Source of the DNA: JAKOVR01 sp031415655
GTDB lineage: Bacteria > Actinomycetota > Acidimicrobiia > Acidimicrobiales > Acidimicrobilacustridaceae
Direction: 5' to 3'
Length of the DNA: 64,000 nucleotides
Assembly (NCBI GenBank): GCA_031415655.1
Contig: JANOSD010000170.1
Location: 1-64,000 of the forward strand
Below the pieces are notes generated by a model. The model had not been told where the DNA came from, did no database searches, and saw nothing but the letters and a program-made list of their open reading frames with translations. Positions 42,750-52,133 of this stretch are shown here, piece by piece (within the stretch, counting starts at the first letter, position 1; every line of letters starts with the position of its first letter). The position numbers and the translations under genes were made by a program.

Positions 42750-42815
42750 CCCGACCGGCGCCCAACCGGCGCCCACCCGGCACCCGACCGGCGCCCGACC
42801 GGCACCCGACCCCGC
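42750..42815. repeat. Tandem repeat, 6 x 11 bp
   Basis: Six units of CCC(G/A)(A/C)CCGGC(G/A), e.g. CCCGACCGGCG, between two convergent genes. They may act as an imperfect hairpin terminator. Confidence 0.85.
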
Positions 42816-42825
42816 CGGTCGGCAG

Positions 42826-43557
42826 CTACGGCTTGCGCCAGACCGACACGTGTGAGGTGCTATCGCCGGTGAACGGCGACCGGTTCCAGTCCGCCCACCG
42901 TTCCACCGACTCAAGATCGGCCAACCTCGCCATCAGGTCGAGCTCGGACGGCCACACATACCGGAACGGCGTCCGCACCTCTCGGGCGCCGGAGCCAGTA
43001 TCCACGAAGTGGTGGGACACGGCGTGCTGGGCCACAAGATCGTCATAGCGGTCGTACCCGACGTAACCCGGCGCGTGGGCGAAGACGACGGCGTCGTGGC
43101 CCGGGACGAGACGGCGCAGGTCGGGCACGCCGACTTCGATTACGAAATACCCGCCAGGCATGAGGTGGGCCGCGGCATTGACGAAACACGCGACCTGTCG
43201 ATCCTGCGTCTCCACGTTCCCGATCGTGTTGAAGACGAGATAGACGAGCTGAAAGGCACCCTCGACCCGTGTGGTGACCATGTCGCCGATCACTACGGGA
43301 ATGAGGTCGCCGCCCGGCTTCGCCCGGAGCTGCGCCACCATGTCGGGCGAGAGCTCGATACCCGTGACGGGCACGCCTCGGCCGGCGAGCGGGACGGCGA
43401 TCCGTCCGGTGCCGATGGCCATCTCGAGGGCGGCTCCCCCACCGGCAAGTCCGGTCAGAAAGTCGACGGTCGACCCGAGTATCGCGGGTGAGCCCATGAC
43501 CCCGAGCGTGTCGTCGTAGTGGACGGCAGTCTCGCCGGCAAAGTGGTCCTTGAACAT
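42826..43557 (-). CDS. Class I SAM-dependent methyltransferase
   Basis: 243 residues from the ATG at 43557 (MFKDHFAGETAVHYDD). Motif I is ALEMAIGTGRIAVPLAGRGVPVTGIELS (SAM binding), with FQLVYLVFNTIGNV and LMPGGYFVIEV for the later strands. The overall form is that of ubiquinone/menaquinone-like small-molecule methyltransferases (family type 11/25). The substrate is unknown. Not part of an obvious operon. Confidence 0.82.
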   Translation of the reverse strand: MFKDHFAGETAVHYDDTLGVMGSPAILGSTVDFLTGLAGGGAALEMAIGTGRIAVPLAGRGVPVTGIELSPDMVAQLRAKPGGDLIPVVIGDMVTTRVEGAFQLVYLVFNTIGNVETQDRQVACFVNAAAHLMPGGYFVIEVGVPDLRRLVPGHDAVVFAHAPGYVGYDRYDDLVAQHAVSHHFVDTGSGAREVRTPFRYVWPSELDLMARLADLESVERWADWNRSPFTGDSTSHVSVWRKP

Positions 43558-43750
43558 GCCGTGAGTCTCACACGACGAAACCCACAACGACAGGGAGTTA
43601 CCACCGCCGTCTCACGAATGAGCCACCCAAGACTTGGCCCTGCTTACCCACCTCCCCTGCTCGGCGGTCAGCCGATCATGGCCGACGGTGCTTTCGAGCT
43701 CGAGGAGCCGCTGCAAGCGGGAACCATCGCACACTCGCTACGGTCGTCGA

Positions 43751-44005
43751 ATGACTGAGGTCGCATCCCGAGAGCTGCGCAACTCAACTCGTTCGTTGCT
43801 GGACCGCGTGGCGTCGGGCGAATCGCTCACCATCACCGTCGACGGCCGCCCGGCCGCCGTCTTAGGTCCGATCAGCCGCCGCCCTCGATGGATCTCTCGA
43901 AACGTGTTCGAGTCGACCATCCTCACGCAGCAGGCCGATGCTGGGCTCACCGACGACCTCAAGGAGCTCGCGGGCGAGATGACCGACGACACCCCACTGT
44001 TGTGA
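43751..44005 (+). CDS. Phd/YefM-family antitoxin (VapB-like)
   Basis: 84 residues beginning MTEVASRELRNSTRSLLDRVASGESLTITVDGRPAAVLGP, the typical Phd/YefM DNA-binding fold, followed by a C-terminal toxin-binding tail. The ATG at 43751 is the natural start. It overlaps the downstream PIN toxin (GTGA at 44002), forming a type II toxin-antitoxin pair. Confidence 0.88.
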   Translation: MTEVASRELRNSTRSLLDRVASGESLTITVDGRPAAVLGPISRRPRWISRNVFESTILTQQADAGLTDDLKELAGEMTDDTPLL

Positions 44006-44388
44006 GTCGAGGCGTGGCGGATACCTCCGTGTTCATCGCTGGCGGGAGCGGACGTCCATTGGATGCCGACTCGCTGCCCCACGAATTGGCAGTGTCGATC
44101 ATCACGAATGGCGAGCTCCGCGCTGGTGTCCTTGCGGCCAGCACCGTTGAGGCGCGCGATCGCCGGCTCGACACCTTGATGGCAGCCTTGGAGTTGGACC
44201 CAGTCCCCGTGGACGACGCAGTCGCCGCCCAATGGGCTCGTCTCCGAGTACTGCTGCGTGACACCGGCCAGCGGATGCCGGTCAACGATTCATGGATCGC
44301 CGCGACGGCACTCGCCCTCGGCGTACCCGTCGTCACTCGGGACGACGCCTTCCCGGACCTCAAGGATCTGCGTGTCACGCGGGTGTGA
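44002..44388 (+). CDS. VapC-family PIN-domain ribonuclease toxin
   Basis: 128 residues from GTG 44002 (GTG 44014 is also possible). The four PIN acidic residues are present: Asp in VADTSVFIA, Glu in ITNGELRAG, Asp in VNDSWIAATA and Asp in VTRDDAFPDL. It cleaves RNA in related toxins, often tRNA or rRNA, and is neutralised by the cognate antitoxin. Translational coupling with the antitoxin at 43751 supports the pair. Confidence 0.88.
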   Translation: MSRGVADTSVFIAGGSGRPLDADSLPHELAVSIITNGELRAGVLAASTVEARDRRLDTLMAALELDPVPVDDAVAAQWARLRVLLRDTGQRMPVNDSWIAATALALGVPVVTRDDAFPDLKDLRVTRV

Positions 44389-44472
44389 TCCACGTGTTCG
44401 CCTGCGTGCGAGTTTGGTCAACCGCCGAGAGCAAAGCCGATCGACCAGGCGTTCCTCTGAGCGACCGGTCCA

Positions 44473-45408
44473 TCACGCCGACCACGGGCTTGTCGGGACC
44501 CAGCAACGAACATGGGTCGCATACCGCCGGTACGGATCACCGAAGCGGACCGCTAGATCCGCCTCCTCCGTGGGACGGATCATCACGTTCCACAGCAGCG
44601 CCCCCGCCACCGCAACCACGATCACCAGCCACGAGGCGAGAATCAGGCCGACACCTGCGGTCTGGAGCAGCCCACCGATCGCCATCGGGTTGCGCACGAA
44701 CCGGTAGGGCCCGGAGATCACCAACTCCCGGGCCGTCGCTGCGGGCAGGGGCGTTCCCTCGCCGCGCCGCGCCATCGTCACGCACGACCACAGCCCGACC
44801 GCGCTGCCGAGGATCAATCCCACCGCACCGGCCACCCGAACGCCGTCAGTTTCGAGCACCGGCCAGTGCAGCCGAAGCCGGTTCTCGACCGTCGTGAGCG
44901 CCAGGGGCACCACGACAAAGAACACCGTCCAGAAGACGACGAGTTGCATAAGGCTGCGGCGGAGGTGGTGCCCACTGGGGGCCTCGTCGGCGACGCGGAA
45001 AGCGAAGGGGCCAACGAAGAACCATCCGGTGGGCAGCGATCCGAACCACATCGTCGTGGCGGCCGCCACCGTGCCCAGGGTCGAAACAGCCATCAGCACG
45101 ATTCCCCAGCCCGCTTCCTGTTGGACCAGGCCATAGACCCCGAGTGCCAGGGTCACCACAGTCGTCCACACCGCCGAGACGATCGCGGCGATCCGGTTCC
45201 CTCCGAGCGCCGCCCACGCCGAGGTCCCGACGAACAGCACCAGGTCTGGCCCGATCACCACCGCCGGATTCCATTGACCCAGCGTCGCGTTTCGAACATC
45301 GGGAGATACGAAGACCGCAGCCCACCACCCAACGCCGGCAACCGCCTGCAGCGCGAAGTACGCACGAACAACGGAGACCGGGGCGACGCTCCGGGTCGTT
45401 GACATCAC
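44473..45408 (-). CDS. Integral membrane methyltransferase (isoprenylcysteine/PEMT-like)
   Basis: 311 residues with about seven membrane helices. The C-terminal quarter carries the phospholipid/isoprenylcysteine methyltransferase signature: ISGPYRFVRNPMAIGGLLQ and RPTEEADLAVRFGDPYRRYATHV. Such enzymes use SAM to methylate a lipid or prenylated substrate; the substrate here is not known. The N-terminal five helices may be a separate DUF4345-like membrane part. ATG 45408 gives a short hydrophilic N-terminus. Confidence 0.8.
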   Translation of the reverse strand: MMSTTRSVAPVSVVRAYFALQAVAGVGWWAAVFVSPDVRNATLGQWNPAVVIGPDLVLFVGTSAWAALGGNRIAAIVSAVWTTVVTLALGVYGLVQQEAGWGIVLMAVSTLGTVAAATTMWFGSLPTGWFFVGPFAFRVADEAPSGHHLRRSLMQLVVFWTVFFVVVPLALTTVENRLRLHWPVLETDGVRVAGAVGLILGSAVGLWSCVTMARRGEGTPLPAATARELVISGPYRFVRNPMAIGGLLQTAGVGLILASWLVIVVAVAGALLWNVMIRPTEEADLAVRFGDPYRRYATHVRCWVPTSPWSA

Positions 45409-45499
45409 CGCACACTACGGAGCGCCGCGGCACAGCGGCATCTATCCGGTAGACGTCGCCCCCGGTGAACGTGCCGAAAGACGACGATCGGCTTACCCC

Positions 45500-46543
45500 T
45501 CAACGCCCATCGACGGGGCGGACATCGCGGGGCTGAACTTGGGGCGGTACCTGTCGTGCCACCACCGTCCAGACCGGTACCGGTGGACGTCGAGCACCGG
45601 AGCAGAGTTCATGGTCGAGCCAATGCCAGATGCGGTAAAAGTTCGGGTCGCCGAGGATCGGTGAATTCGCGGTGACGGGCGCCGGTAGGCGCACGACGCC
45701 CGAGGTGGTGTGAAGGGCAAGATGTTGAATACGTGCAGCATTGGGAATCGGTGGGCCCACCACACCCACCCCGGTGATGTTCGATCGGGGGAACCGGCGC
45801 ACACGGAACGGGAACGAACGGACCACAACCACCGCCTCTCCCACCTCAACACGCGACCACCAGCGGATCACCACGTACACACTGACGGCGACCGCGCAAA
45901 CGACAAACGAGACCAAAAGGCTGGCACTCAGTTTTTGGCTGGGGTACATCGTTGGACCCAACATCGCGGCGAAGAAGGCGGAAAGGAACGAAAGAGACGG
46001 AGCCGAGGCAGTCGGCCGGATCACGACACGTCCCGACGCCGCGATACTCGGCACCCACGGCTCCGGCTCCGGTAGCGTCCAGTTCGCACGCCCCCGGGCG
46101 ATCCACGCGCTCGTCACCGAGGCGAGCAACGTTCCCGAGGAGTATGGCGGCGCCGGCAAGGCAGGCGGCACGGCGGGCCCAATCGCTTCACGGGACCGAG
46201 CAGGTATCGGGAGCAGTGCCCTTCCGGCCGACCACGTGATGTCTACAAACCGGTCAACGTTCGCAAGTGCCACCACCTGATCCCATGGAACCGCCCACGA
46301 CCGAAACGGGGTGCTCCACCGAATGCCGACCGAGTCGAGCACGACGGTCTGTTTGGCAAGGGCAACCGCCGTGACACCTGCGGTCACCACCGACCCGACG
46401 AGGAGGAACGGCAGCAGCCACCACTCACCGGTACGACCCATTGCCGCCACCCAGAAACCGAGCGGCACAAAGCACAGCAAGGGGGTGAGGTACCGGACGA
46501 CGGGATGGCGCCGGAAAACCGTCGGGTCGTCGGGCGTGGACAT
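45500..46543 (-). CDS. PH-like domain membrane protein, paralogue 1
   Basis: 347 residues from the ATG at 46543. Two helices near the start (LTPLLCFVPLGFWVAAM; WWLLPFLLVGSVVTAGVTAVALA), a beta-rich PH-like region (VVLDSVGIRWSTPFRSWAVPWDQVVALANVD), a second helix pair near 205-250, and another PH-like part ending GDPNFYRIWHWLDHELCSG. The longer frame up to 46657 is not supported by the paralogues. Two close relatives lie at 46706 and 48711. The domain resembles the actinobacterial bPH_6 group; function unknown, probably membrane-associated binding. Confidence 0.75.
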   Translation of the reverse strand: MSTPDDPTVFRRHPVVRYLTPLLCFVPLGFWVAAMGRTGEWWLLPFLLVGSVVTAGVTAVALAKQTVVLDSVGIRWSTPFRSWAVPWDQVVALANVDRFVDITWSAGRALLPIPARSREAIGPAVPPALPAPPYSSGTLLASVTSAWIARGRANWTLPEPEPWVPSIAASGRVVIRPTASAPSLSFLSAFFAAMLGPTMYPSQKLSASLLVSFVVCAVAVSVYVVIRWWSRVEVGEAVVVVRSFPFRVRRFPRSNITGVGVVGPPIPNAARIQHLALHTTSGVVRLPAPVTANSPILGDPNFYRIWHWLDHELCSGARRPPVPVWTVVARQVPPQVQPRDVRPVDGR

Positions 46544-46705
46544 GCCTCGATCGTACGCTCCACCGGCCGTCCCTGACTTGGCGTTGTCGCCGGCGGTGCT
46601 CAGGCCGCACGGCTGGACGTTGGACCCGCTTGACGGCGGACCCCACAAAGAAGGCACCCAGCAGCCCAGTTATCCCGGAGAGCGTGCCGGGAGATGACGG
46701 TCTGG

Positions 46706-47764
46706 TTATTTCTCGAAGTCCGACGGCGTTGCGGGCATCGCAGGGCCGAAACCGGGGTCGGTACCTATCGTGCCCCCAGCGGCCTGACCGGTAACGGTGA
46801 ACGCCGAGCCACCGGAGCAGAGTTCCTGGTCGAGCCAATGCCAGATGCGGTAAAAGTTCGCGTCGCCGTATCCGGGCGTAGCGGTGAATGTGGTCGGTGC
46901 CGGTAGCCCCACGACCCCCGAGGTGGTGTGAAGAGCAAGATGTTGAACACCCCCGGTCCCCATCGGGAACGGGGCCCGCACGACGCCCATCCCCGTGATG
47001 TTTGATCGAGAAACCCGTCGAACACGAAAAGGAAACGAGCGCACAACGACCGCTTCGTCACTCACCTCTACACGAGCCCAAAGCACCAATGCTGCATACG
47101 ATGCGAACGCGATCGCAAGGTAGGTGACGGCCTCTACGAGTTCGGCCGCGATCGGCCGCTGACTCAAAATTGGGCCCATCACAATCCAGACCACAACTGC
47201 CAGTAGCACCATCCGATACGGGCTCTGCCCCCAAGGCCGCAGCACCACGCGGCCCGAGGCCTCGACACTCGGCACCCACGGCAGCAATTCGGGTGGTGTC
47301 CAGTTCTCGCCCCGCTGGGCGATCCAGGCATGGCGCGTTGACGCGATCAGCGTTGTCGGAAGATGCGCCGACGCCGGTTCGACAACCGGGAATTCGGGCC
47401 CTATGGCTTCGCTGGACCGGGCCCAGATCGGCAGCAGCGCAGTGCCGGCCGACCACGTGATGCTTACATGACGATCAACGGCCGCAATTGATACCACCTG
47501 ATCCCAAGAGACAGCCTGCGAACGAAAGGCGGTGCTCCACCGAATGCCAACCGAGTCGAGCACGACCGTCTGTTTGGCCAAGATGACGGCCACGCCCACG
47601 ACGGCCAACAATGACCCGACGGCGAGGTAGGACAGGACCCACCACTCACTGGTCCGAACCATGGTCGGCACCCAGGAACTCGGCGGTACGAGGCACAGCA
47701 AGGGAACGAATCGCCGAACAGCAGGAGAAAGCCGGAAAACCGTCGGGGCGGCGGGCATGGACAC
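46706..47764 (-). CDS. PH-like domain membrane protein, paralogue 2
   Basis: 352 residues. Same architecture as paralogue 1 and clearly homologous (shared AILAKQTVVLDSVGIRWST-type segment, VRSFPFRVRR, SRSNITGMGVV, GDANFYRIWHWLDQELCSGG). Two helices N-terminal (VPLLCLVPPSSWVPTM; VLSYLAVGSLLAVVGVAVIL), two near residues 180-225. ATG 47764 or 47758 are equally possible. It lies 163 bp upstream of paralogue 1 on the same strand. Both may be products of recent tandem duplication. Confidence 0.75.
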   Translation of the reverse strand: MSMPAAPTVFRLSPAVRRFVPLLCLVPPSSWVPTMVRTSEWWVLSYLAVGSLLAVVGVAVILAKQTVVLDSVGIRWSTAFRSQAVSWDQVVSIAAVDRHVSITWSAGTALLPIWARSSEAIGPEFPVVEPASAHLPTTLIASTRHAWIAQRGENWTPPELLPWVPSVEASGRVVLRPWGQSPYRMVLLAVVVWIVMGPILSQRPIAAELVEAVTYLAIAFASYAALVLWARVEVSDEAVVVRSFPFRVRRVSRSNITGMGVVRAPFPMGTGGVQHLALHTTSGVVGLPAPTTFTATPGYGDANFYRIWHWLDQELCSGGSAFTVTGQAAGGTIGTDPGFGPAMPATPSDFEK

Positions 47765-47942
47765 GTATTGATCGTACGCCCCGCCGACCGTCCCTGACCG
47801 CGGCTTGTTGTGATCTGCACTCCTGCCGTCGGGCGAAAGCAGCTACCGAAACCGACTGACTCAAGCGAAGAAAGAACCTCGGCGGGCGCGATGGGCGCGA
47901 TGGTTGTGGACCGCCGGTATCGCCAGCTTCGGCGTCAAGCGG

Positions 47943-48635
47943 TCATGCATGCAGGTTGTTGACGAGGGCATCGAAGAGCTGCGGGTCTGCTCTCGACGGC
48001 CGGGGTCCGATGGCCAGGAGGTCGTCGGTGAGCCCGGCCACCGGATGCTCCCAGATCACCCGCCGCTGATCGAGGGCACCCACGGCCTCGTACCACTGCC
48101 GGAAGTACGGCCGCATTGCCGTGTTCCGCTCGAAGTTCCGACGGGTGCGGGACAGGTCTGCCTCTTTGCGGCCACGCAACGCCTGCTCACCGGGGTCCGA
48201 GTAGAGGACGAGGTCGGCAAAGCCGAGATCGCCGGCGATGATCTGACGTCGAGTGACCTGAGCCGTCGCTTGCCATTCAGGCCCAGTTACGGCGCCAGTG
48301 CGCCATTCGGCCCAACGGTAGTAAAGTTTGAACGGGTCGCCGTCGAGCACCACGAGCTTTCCATCGGCGTCTAAGGCCAGGGCCGGGCCCGAGCGGCCGG
48401 GGCGAGCGGATTGTGAGGTACGAGCAATCGAGGAGGCCCTGGAGCGGGAAATCCGGCGGTTGAAGAGCACCAGACCTTCACCGACCCGCGCTTGCTCTTG
48501 GCGCCATCGATCGATCTGATAGCGCACGATCTGATCGGATGGCATGCGGCCGGGCTCAGGTAGCCATTGCGCCGCATGATGACGGCACCACGTGCTCTTG
48601 CCTGCTGCGCTCGGCCCTTCGACAACAACGATCAT
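47943..48635 (-). CDS. P-loop NTPase, kinase-like
   Basis: 230 residues from the ATG at 48635 (MIVVVEGPSAAGKSTWCRHH). Walker A GPSAAGKST is at residues 7-15 and a D-G-D near KLVVLDGDPFKLYYRWAEW could be the catalytic or Walker B-like site; LVLYSDPGEQALRGRKEADLSRTRRNFERN is a lid-type Arg-rich helix. The fold suggests a small-molecule or nucleotide kinase. A stretch at 60-90 (RRISRSRASSIARTS) has unusual composition and could mark a local frame disturbance. It sits between two PH-like paralogues; I see no functional link. Confidence 0.68.
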   Translation of the reverse strand: MIVVVEGPSAAGKSTWCRHHAAQWLPEPGRMPSDQIVRYQIDRWRQEQARVGEGLVLFNRRISRSRASSIARTSQSARPGRSGPALALDADGKLVVLDGDPFKLYYRWAEWRTGAVTGPEWQATAQVTRRQIIAGDLGFADLVLYSDPGEQALRGRKEADLSRTRRNFERNTAMRPYFRQWYEAVGALDQRRVIWEHPVAGLTDDLLAIGPRPSRADPQLFDALVNNLHA

Positions 48636-48710
48636 CAGGTAACCGTCCCGGCACCGTGCCGCACCCCGCCGGGTCCGGCCTCGCCAACACCGCCAATGCA
48701 CACCCTTCGA

Positions 48711-49739
48711 TCAGTCGAGCAGGTCCGCAACCGCGTTCCCTGCCGAGGTGTGGTCGGTCTGGCCCGATTGTTCGGTCTGGCCCGATTGGTCGGTCTGGCA
48801 CAACTCCCGATCGAGCCAACCCCAGATCCGGTAGAAGTCTGGATCGTCAAAGCAGGGTGCATTCACGGTGAGGGGAGCGGGGAGGCGCACCGTCCCGGTG
48901 TCGGTGACGAGAGCGAGCTGGAATATCCGGCCGTGAGTCCAACGGGATTTCATGGTGGTGATCGCACACACCGCGTCTCGTGGGATGCGGCAGCGGCGAA
49001 AGGGGAAGGACCGGACCACTACCTCTTCGTCGTGCACCTCGACCCGCGCCCACCACCGAATGAGCAAGCCCAGGGCAGCCGCCCAAATCGACACTTGGAC
49101 CGCGCTCTCCAAGTTCATGGCCAGGCTCGACACCGGAACGGACTGAAGGATGACGTTGTTCAAGGAAAACCCCGCCCAAACGAGCAGTCCCGGGCCCACA
49201 AACCTCGTCTGGAGCACTGGGGCCCCTGACCCGATAGCGCCGGGCGTCCAGGGCTCCGGTTCGGTCGGGATGGGCTGCGTCCCTCGACGCGTGAGCCAGG
49301 CGCTTCGGACCGCAACACCGAGCGTGCCGGCATCCGTCGTCGTGAACGCAACCGCGTTCGGAACTGCGGGGCCGGTGAAGTCACAGCATTGGCTCGGAAG
49401 GGAAAGTACGGCCGTGCCATCCAGCCAGGTGACGTGGACGGATCGACCCATGGGCGCAACGGAGATGATGCGGTTCCAGGGCACGGCGATGGTCCGCACG
49501 CCGTTTGACCAGCGAAGGCCTGCGGGCGCCAGCACGACCACTTGCTGCTCGAGCCACCACCGCACCGCGCCGGCAGCTGCGACCGAGGCGACGACGAGGT
49601 AGGGAAACAGCCACCACTCGCCAGTGCGCACCAAGGCGACGACCCAGAAGCACAACGGAACGAAGGCGAAGAACGGCTGATAGCGGCGCACGAGACGGGA
49701 CCGACCGAACACCGTCACCTCACCCTCGCTGCGCGCCAT
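48711..49739 (-). CDS. PH-like domain membrane protein, paralogue 3
   Basis: 342 residues from the ATG at 49739. Same layout as the other two but more diverged: helices near 18-55 (FFAFVPLCFWVVALV; WWLFPYLVVASVAAAGAVRWW), PH-like segment QQVVVLAPAGLRWSNGVRTIAVPWNRIISVAPMG, VRSFPFRRCRI, DDPDFYRIWGWLDRELC. The C-terminal tail carries QSGQTEQSGQTD repeats. The kinase-like gene at 47943 separates it from paralogue 2. Confidence 0.73.
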   Translation of the reverse strand: MARSEGEVTVFGRSRLVRRYQPFFAFVPLCFWVVALVRTGEWWLFPYLVVASVAAAGAVRWWLEQQVVVLAPAGLRWSNGVRTIAVPWNRIISVAPMGRSVHVTWLDGTAVLSLPSQCCDFTGPAVPNAVAFTTTDAGTLGVAVRSAWLTRRGTQPIPTEPEPWTPGAIGSGAPVLQTRFVGPGLLVWAGFSLNNVILQSVPVSSLAMNLESAVQVSIWAAALGLLIRWWARVEVHDEEVVVRSFPFRRCRIPRDAVCAITTMKSRWTHGRIFQLALVTDTGTVRLPAPLTVNAPCFDDPDFYRIWGWLDRELCQTDQSGQTEQSGQTDHTSAGNAVADLLD

Positions 49740-49821
49740 AGCCCCAACGGTACCACCGGCCTTCACGCAGGTGACCGAACGCGCCAACAGGCGGCCGACC
49801 AATCGCGTCGGCGCAGAGCAG

Positions 49822-51432
49822 TCAGGCCACTTCGATGCTGTGCACGGAGTGCACGGCGGGGGCGGCGAGCACGCGGGCCACCACGGCGGGCGACACCGTT
49901 TCGGTAGCAGCGATCACCATCATGGCGGCGTGACCTTCATCGGTCTGGCCCAGGTGAAGATCGGCGATGTTCACGCCTTCATCGCCCAGGATCGAACCCA
50001 CCGTGCCGATCACGCCGGGCACGTCTTCGTTGCGCACTACGAGCATGTGGTTCGACGGGGGAACATCCACCTTGTGGTCGTCGACCATCACGATCCGGGC
50101 CTCACCATTGAGCCCCACGAGGGTGGCGGCCAACGCGTGTTCCGGGCCGCGCACCGTGATCAAGTTCACGAATCGGTGTGACGTGGTGGTCGCGGTCTCG
50201 GTGACCTCGACCCCTTGTTCGGCAGCGAGTTGTTGGGCATTCACGAACGAGACGGGATCCTCGGAGATGTGCCCCATGAATCCTTTGAGGAAGCTGAGCG
50301 TGAGGATGCGAGTGTCGTACCCGGCGATCTGGCCCTCGTAGCTCACCTGCACGGTTCCGCCCACGCCGCCACCACCACCAACACCATCGCCGCCGCCCAC
50401 GGCCGACCCGCCAGCGAGCGAGGCGTACATCGAACCAAGGCGCTCGGCGAGGAAAAGGAACGGTCGCACCGTCTCGGCCGCTTCCGCCGCGGACACGTTC
50501 ACCGCGAACGGAACGAACTCGCCGGCGAGCGCCAGTTCCACCATCTCGGCGATGGTGTCGCCGGCTTTGTCCTGGGCTTCCACGGTGGACGCACCGAGGT
50601 GGGGGGTGACCACCACCTGATCGAGTTCGAACAACGGCGACTCGGTGGTGGGCTCCTTTTCGAACACATCGAGGGCGGCGCCGGCCACGTGGCCGTTGCG
50701 GATCGCCTCGGCGAGATCGGCCTCATTGACGATGCCCCCGCGAGCCACGTTGATGATCCGGATACCGGGTTTGGCGGCGGCGAGCCGTTCGGCATTCAGA
50801 AGGTTCACCGTTTCGGGGGTCTTGGCCACGTGGATGGTGACGAAGTCCGACACCGCAAGGAGCTGGTCGAGATCGAGCAGCTCTACGCTGATCTGGCGTG
50901 CCCGTTCGGGCGACACGAAGGGGTCATACGCCACCAGCTTCATGCCGAAGGCGAGCGCCCGCTGGGCCACGAGTTTCCCGATGCGGCCAAGGCCGATGAT
51001 GCCGAGGGTTTTGTCGGCGAGCTCCACACCTTCCCACTTGCTGCGCTCCCAACGACCGGCCTTGAGGGCGGCGTTGGCCTGCGCCACGTTGCGGGCCTGG
51101 GCCAGCAGCAACGCCATGGTCTGCTCGGCGGCTGAGAGGATGTTGCTCTGCGGCGCGTTCACCACCATCACGCCTCGGTTGGTGGCCGCTTTCACATCGA
51201 CGTTGTCGAGACCGATGCCCGCCCGTCCTACCACCACGAGGTCGGTGCCCGCGGTGAGCACCTCCGCCGTGACCTGTGTGGCCGAACGAATGATGAGAGC
51301 GTGCGCGCCCACGATCAGCGACGGGAGCGTTTCAGCGGTGAAATCAAGCTGCAGATCAACCTCGTGGCCGGCTTTACGAAGCCGGTCGAGACCGTTGTCG
51401 GCAATCTTCTCGGTGACGAGGATGCGGGCCAT
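49822..51432 (-). CDS. serA: D-3-phosphoglycerate dehydrogenase
   Basis: 536 residues from the ATG at 51432 (MARILVTEKIADNGLDRL). First step of phosphorylated serine synthesis. Rossmann GLGRIGKLVAQRA; catalytic Arg in NVARGGIVNE, Glu in DVFEKEPTTE, His in TPHLGAST. An intervening ASB domain and a C-terminal ACT domain (DVPGVIGTVGSILGDEGVNIADLHLGQ) give the long form typical of actinobacteria, with serine feedback. A Gly-rich insertion (GGDGVGGGGGVGG, encoded near 50365-50400) is unusual between the catalytic and ASB domains. The upstream frame to 51456 is not needed. Confidence 0.95.
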   Translation of the reverse strand: MARILVTEKIADNGLDRLRKAGHEVDLQLDFTAETLPSLIVGAHALIIRSATQVTAEVLTAGTDLVVVGRAGIGLDNVDVKAATNRGVMVVNAPQSNILSAAEQTMALLLAQARNVAQANAALKAGRWERSKWEGVELADKTLGIIGLGRIGKLVAQRALAFGMKLVAYDPFVSPERARQISVELLDLDQLLAVSDFVTIHVAKTPETVNLLNAERLAAAKPGIRIINVARGGIVNEADLAEAIRNGHVAGAALDVFEKEPTTESPLFELDQVVVTPHLGASTVEAQDKAGDTIAEMVELALAGEFVPFAVNVSAAEAAETVRPFLFLAERLGSMYASLAGGSAVGGGDGVGGGGGVGGTVQVSYEGQIAGYDTRILTLSFLKGFMGHISEDPVSFVNAQQLAAEQGVEVTETATTTSHRFVNLITVRGPEHALAATLVGLNGEARIVMVDDHKVDVPPSNHMLVVRNEDVPGVIGTVGSILGDEGVNIADLHLGQTDEGHAAMMVIAATETVSPAVVARVLAAPAVHSVHSIEVA

Positions 51433-51492
51433 ACCGCCCATCCTGACCGGCCGCACCCGAGTGCTGCCAGCCCGTGAGTAGGTGTCAGGCCT

Positions 51493-52119
51493 TCAGGACG
51501 GGTCGGCGGGACGACGAGTGTCTCGCGTAACCCGTGCCGGCACGCCTGCCGCCACGCTGTGCGGCGGCACGTCTTTGGTGACTACGGCGTTGGCGCCGAT
51601 CAAGGAACCACGGCCGATGGTGACCGGCCCGACGAGCTTGGCGCCGGTGCCGATCTGCACGTTGTCGCCCACCGTGGGGCCGCGAAAGTCGCCTTCCTTC
51701 AATCCAATGGTGACCCACGGTCGGACGGTGACCCCTCGCCCCAAGGAGGTCAACCCGTCGATCACCACTTGACCATGGGGCACATAGAGGCCTGGCCCGA
51801 TCACCACAGGATCGCCGATACAGATCTGGCTGTGTGTCATCGCCAGGCGATGACACATCCTCGGAAGCACCGGCACGCCGCGCCGCTGCATGGCGGCCTT
51901 GGCCCGGTAGAACACTTGGCCCAGGAAGGCGTCGCTCACCCACGCCAGGCGAAATGCCTGGCCGATCCTGTCGCGATCGGATCGGTACTCGTGGCGCTCA
52001 CCGCGAAACGCCGCCGACACTCGGGCGTCTTCCAACACCGCCTCCTTGAACAACGGGTGTTGGGCTCGCAGCTCCGGGAACGGCAGCCCTTTGCGATAGC
52101 GCTCAAGTGGACCAGGCAC
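51493..52119 (-). CDS. Serine acetyltransferase-like protein (left-handed beta-helix)
   Basis: 208 residues. The C-terminal half is a hexapeptide beta-helix of the serine O-acetyltransferase group: IGDPVVIGPGLYVPHGQVVIDGLTSLGRGVTVRPWVTIG, then TVGDNVQIGTGAKLVGPVTIGRGSLIGANAVVTKDVPPHSVAAGVPARV. The catalytic His is expected in the PHGQ turn. The N-terminal helical domain is short, so this is the small SAT type. The gene is just upstream of serA on the same strand (gap about 60 bp), so serine produced by SerA may feed O-acetylserine and cysteine synthesis (inference); other acetyl acceptors cannot be ruled out. Confidence 0.75.
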   Translation of the reverse strand: MPGPLERYRKGLPFPELRAQHPLFKEAVLEDARVSAAFRGERHEYRSDRDRIGQAFRLAWVSDAFLGQVFYRAKAAMQRRGVPVLPRMCHRLAMTHSQICIGDPVVIGPGLYVPHGQVVIDGLTSLGRGVTVRPWVTIGLKEGDFRGPTVGDNVQIGTGAKLVGPVTIGRGSLIGANAVVTKDVPPHSVAAGVPARVTRDTRRPADPS

Positions 52120-52133
52120 GGTGAGCCGAACGA

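Noticed and set aside
42750..42815. Six 11-bp GC-rich repeats considered as iterons of an origin
   Set aside because: No replication initiator, AT-rich stretch or partition gene is nearby; the location between convergent genes fits a neutral or terminator role.
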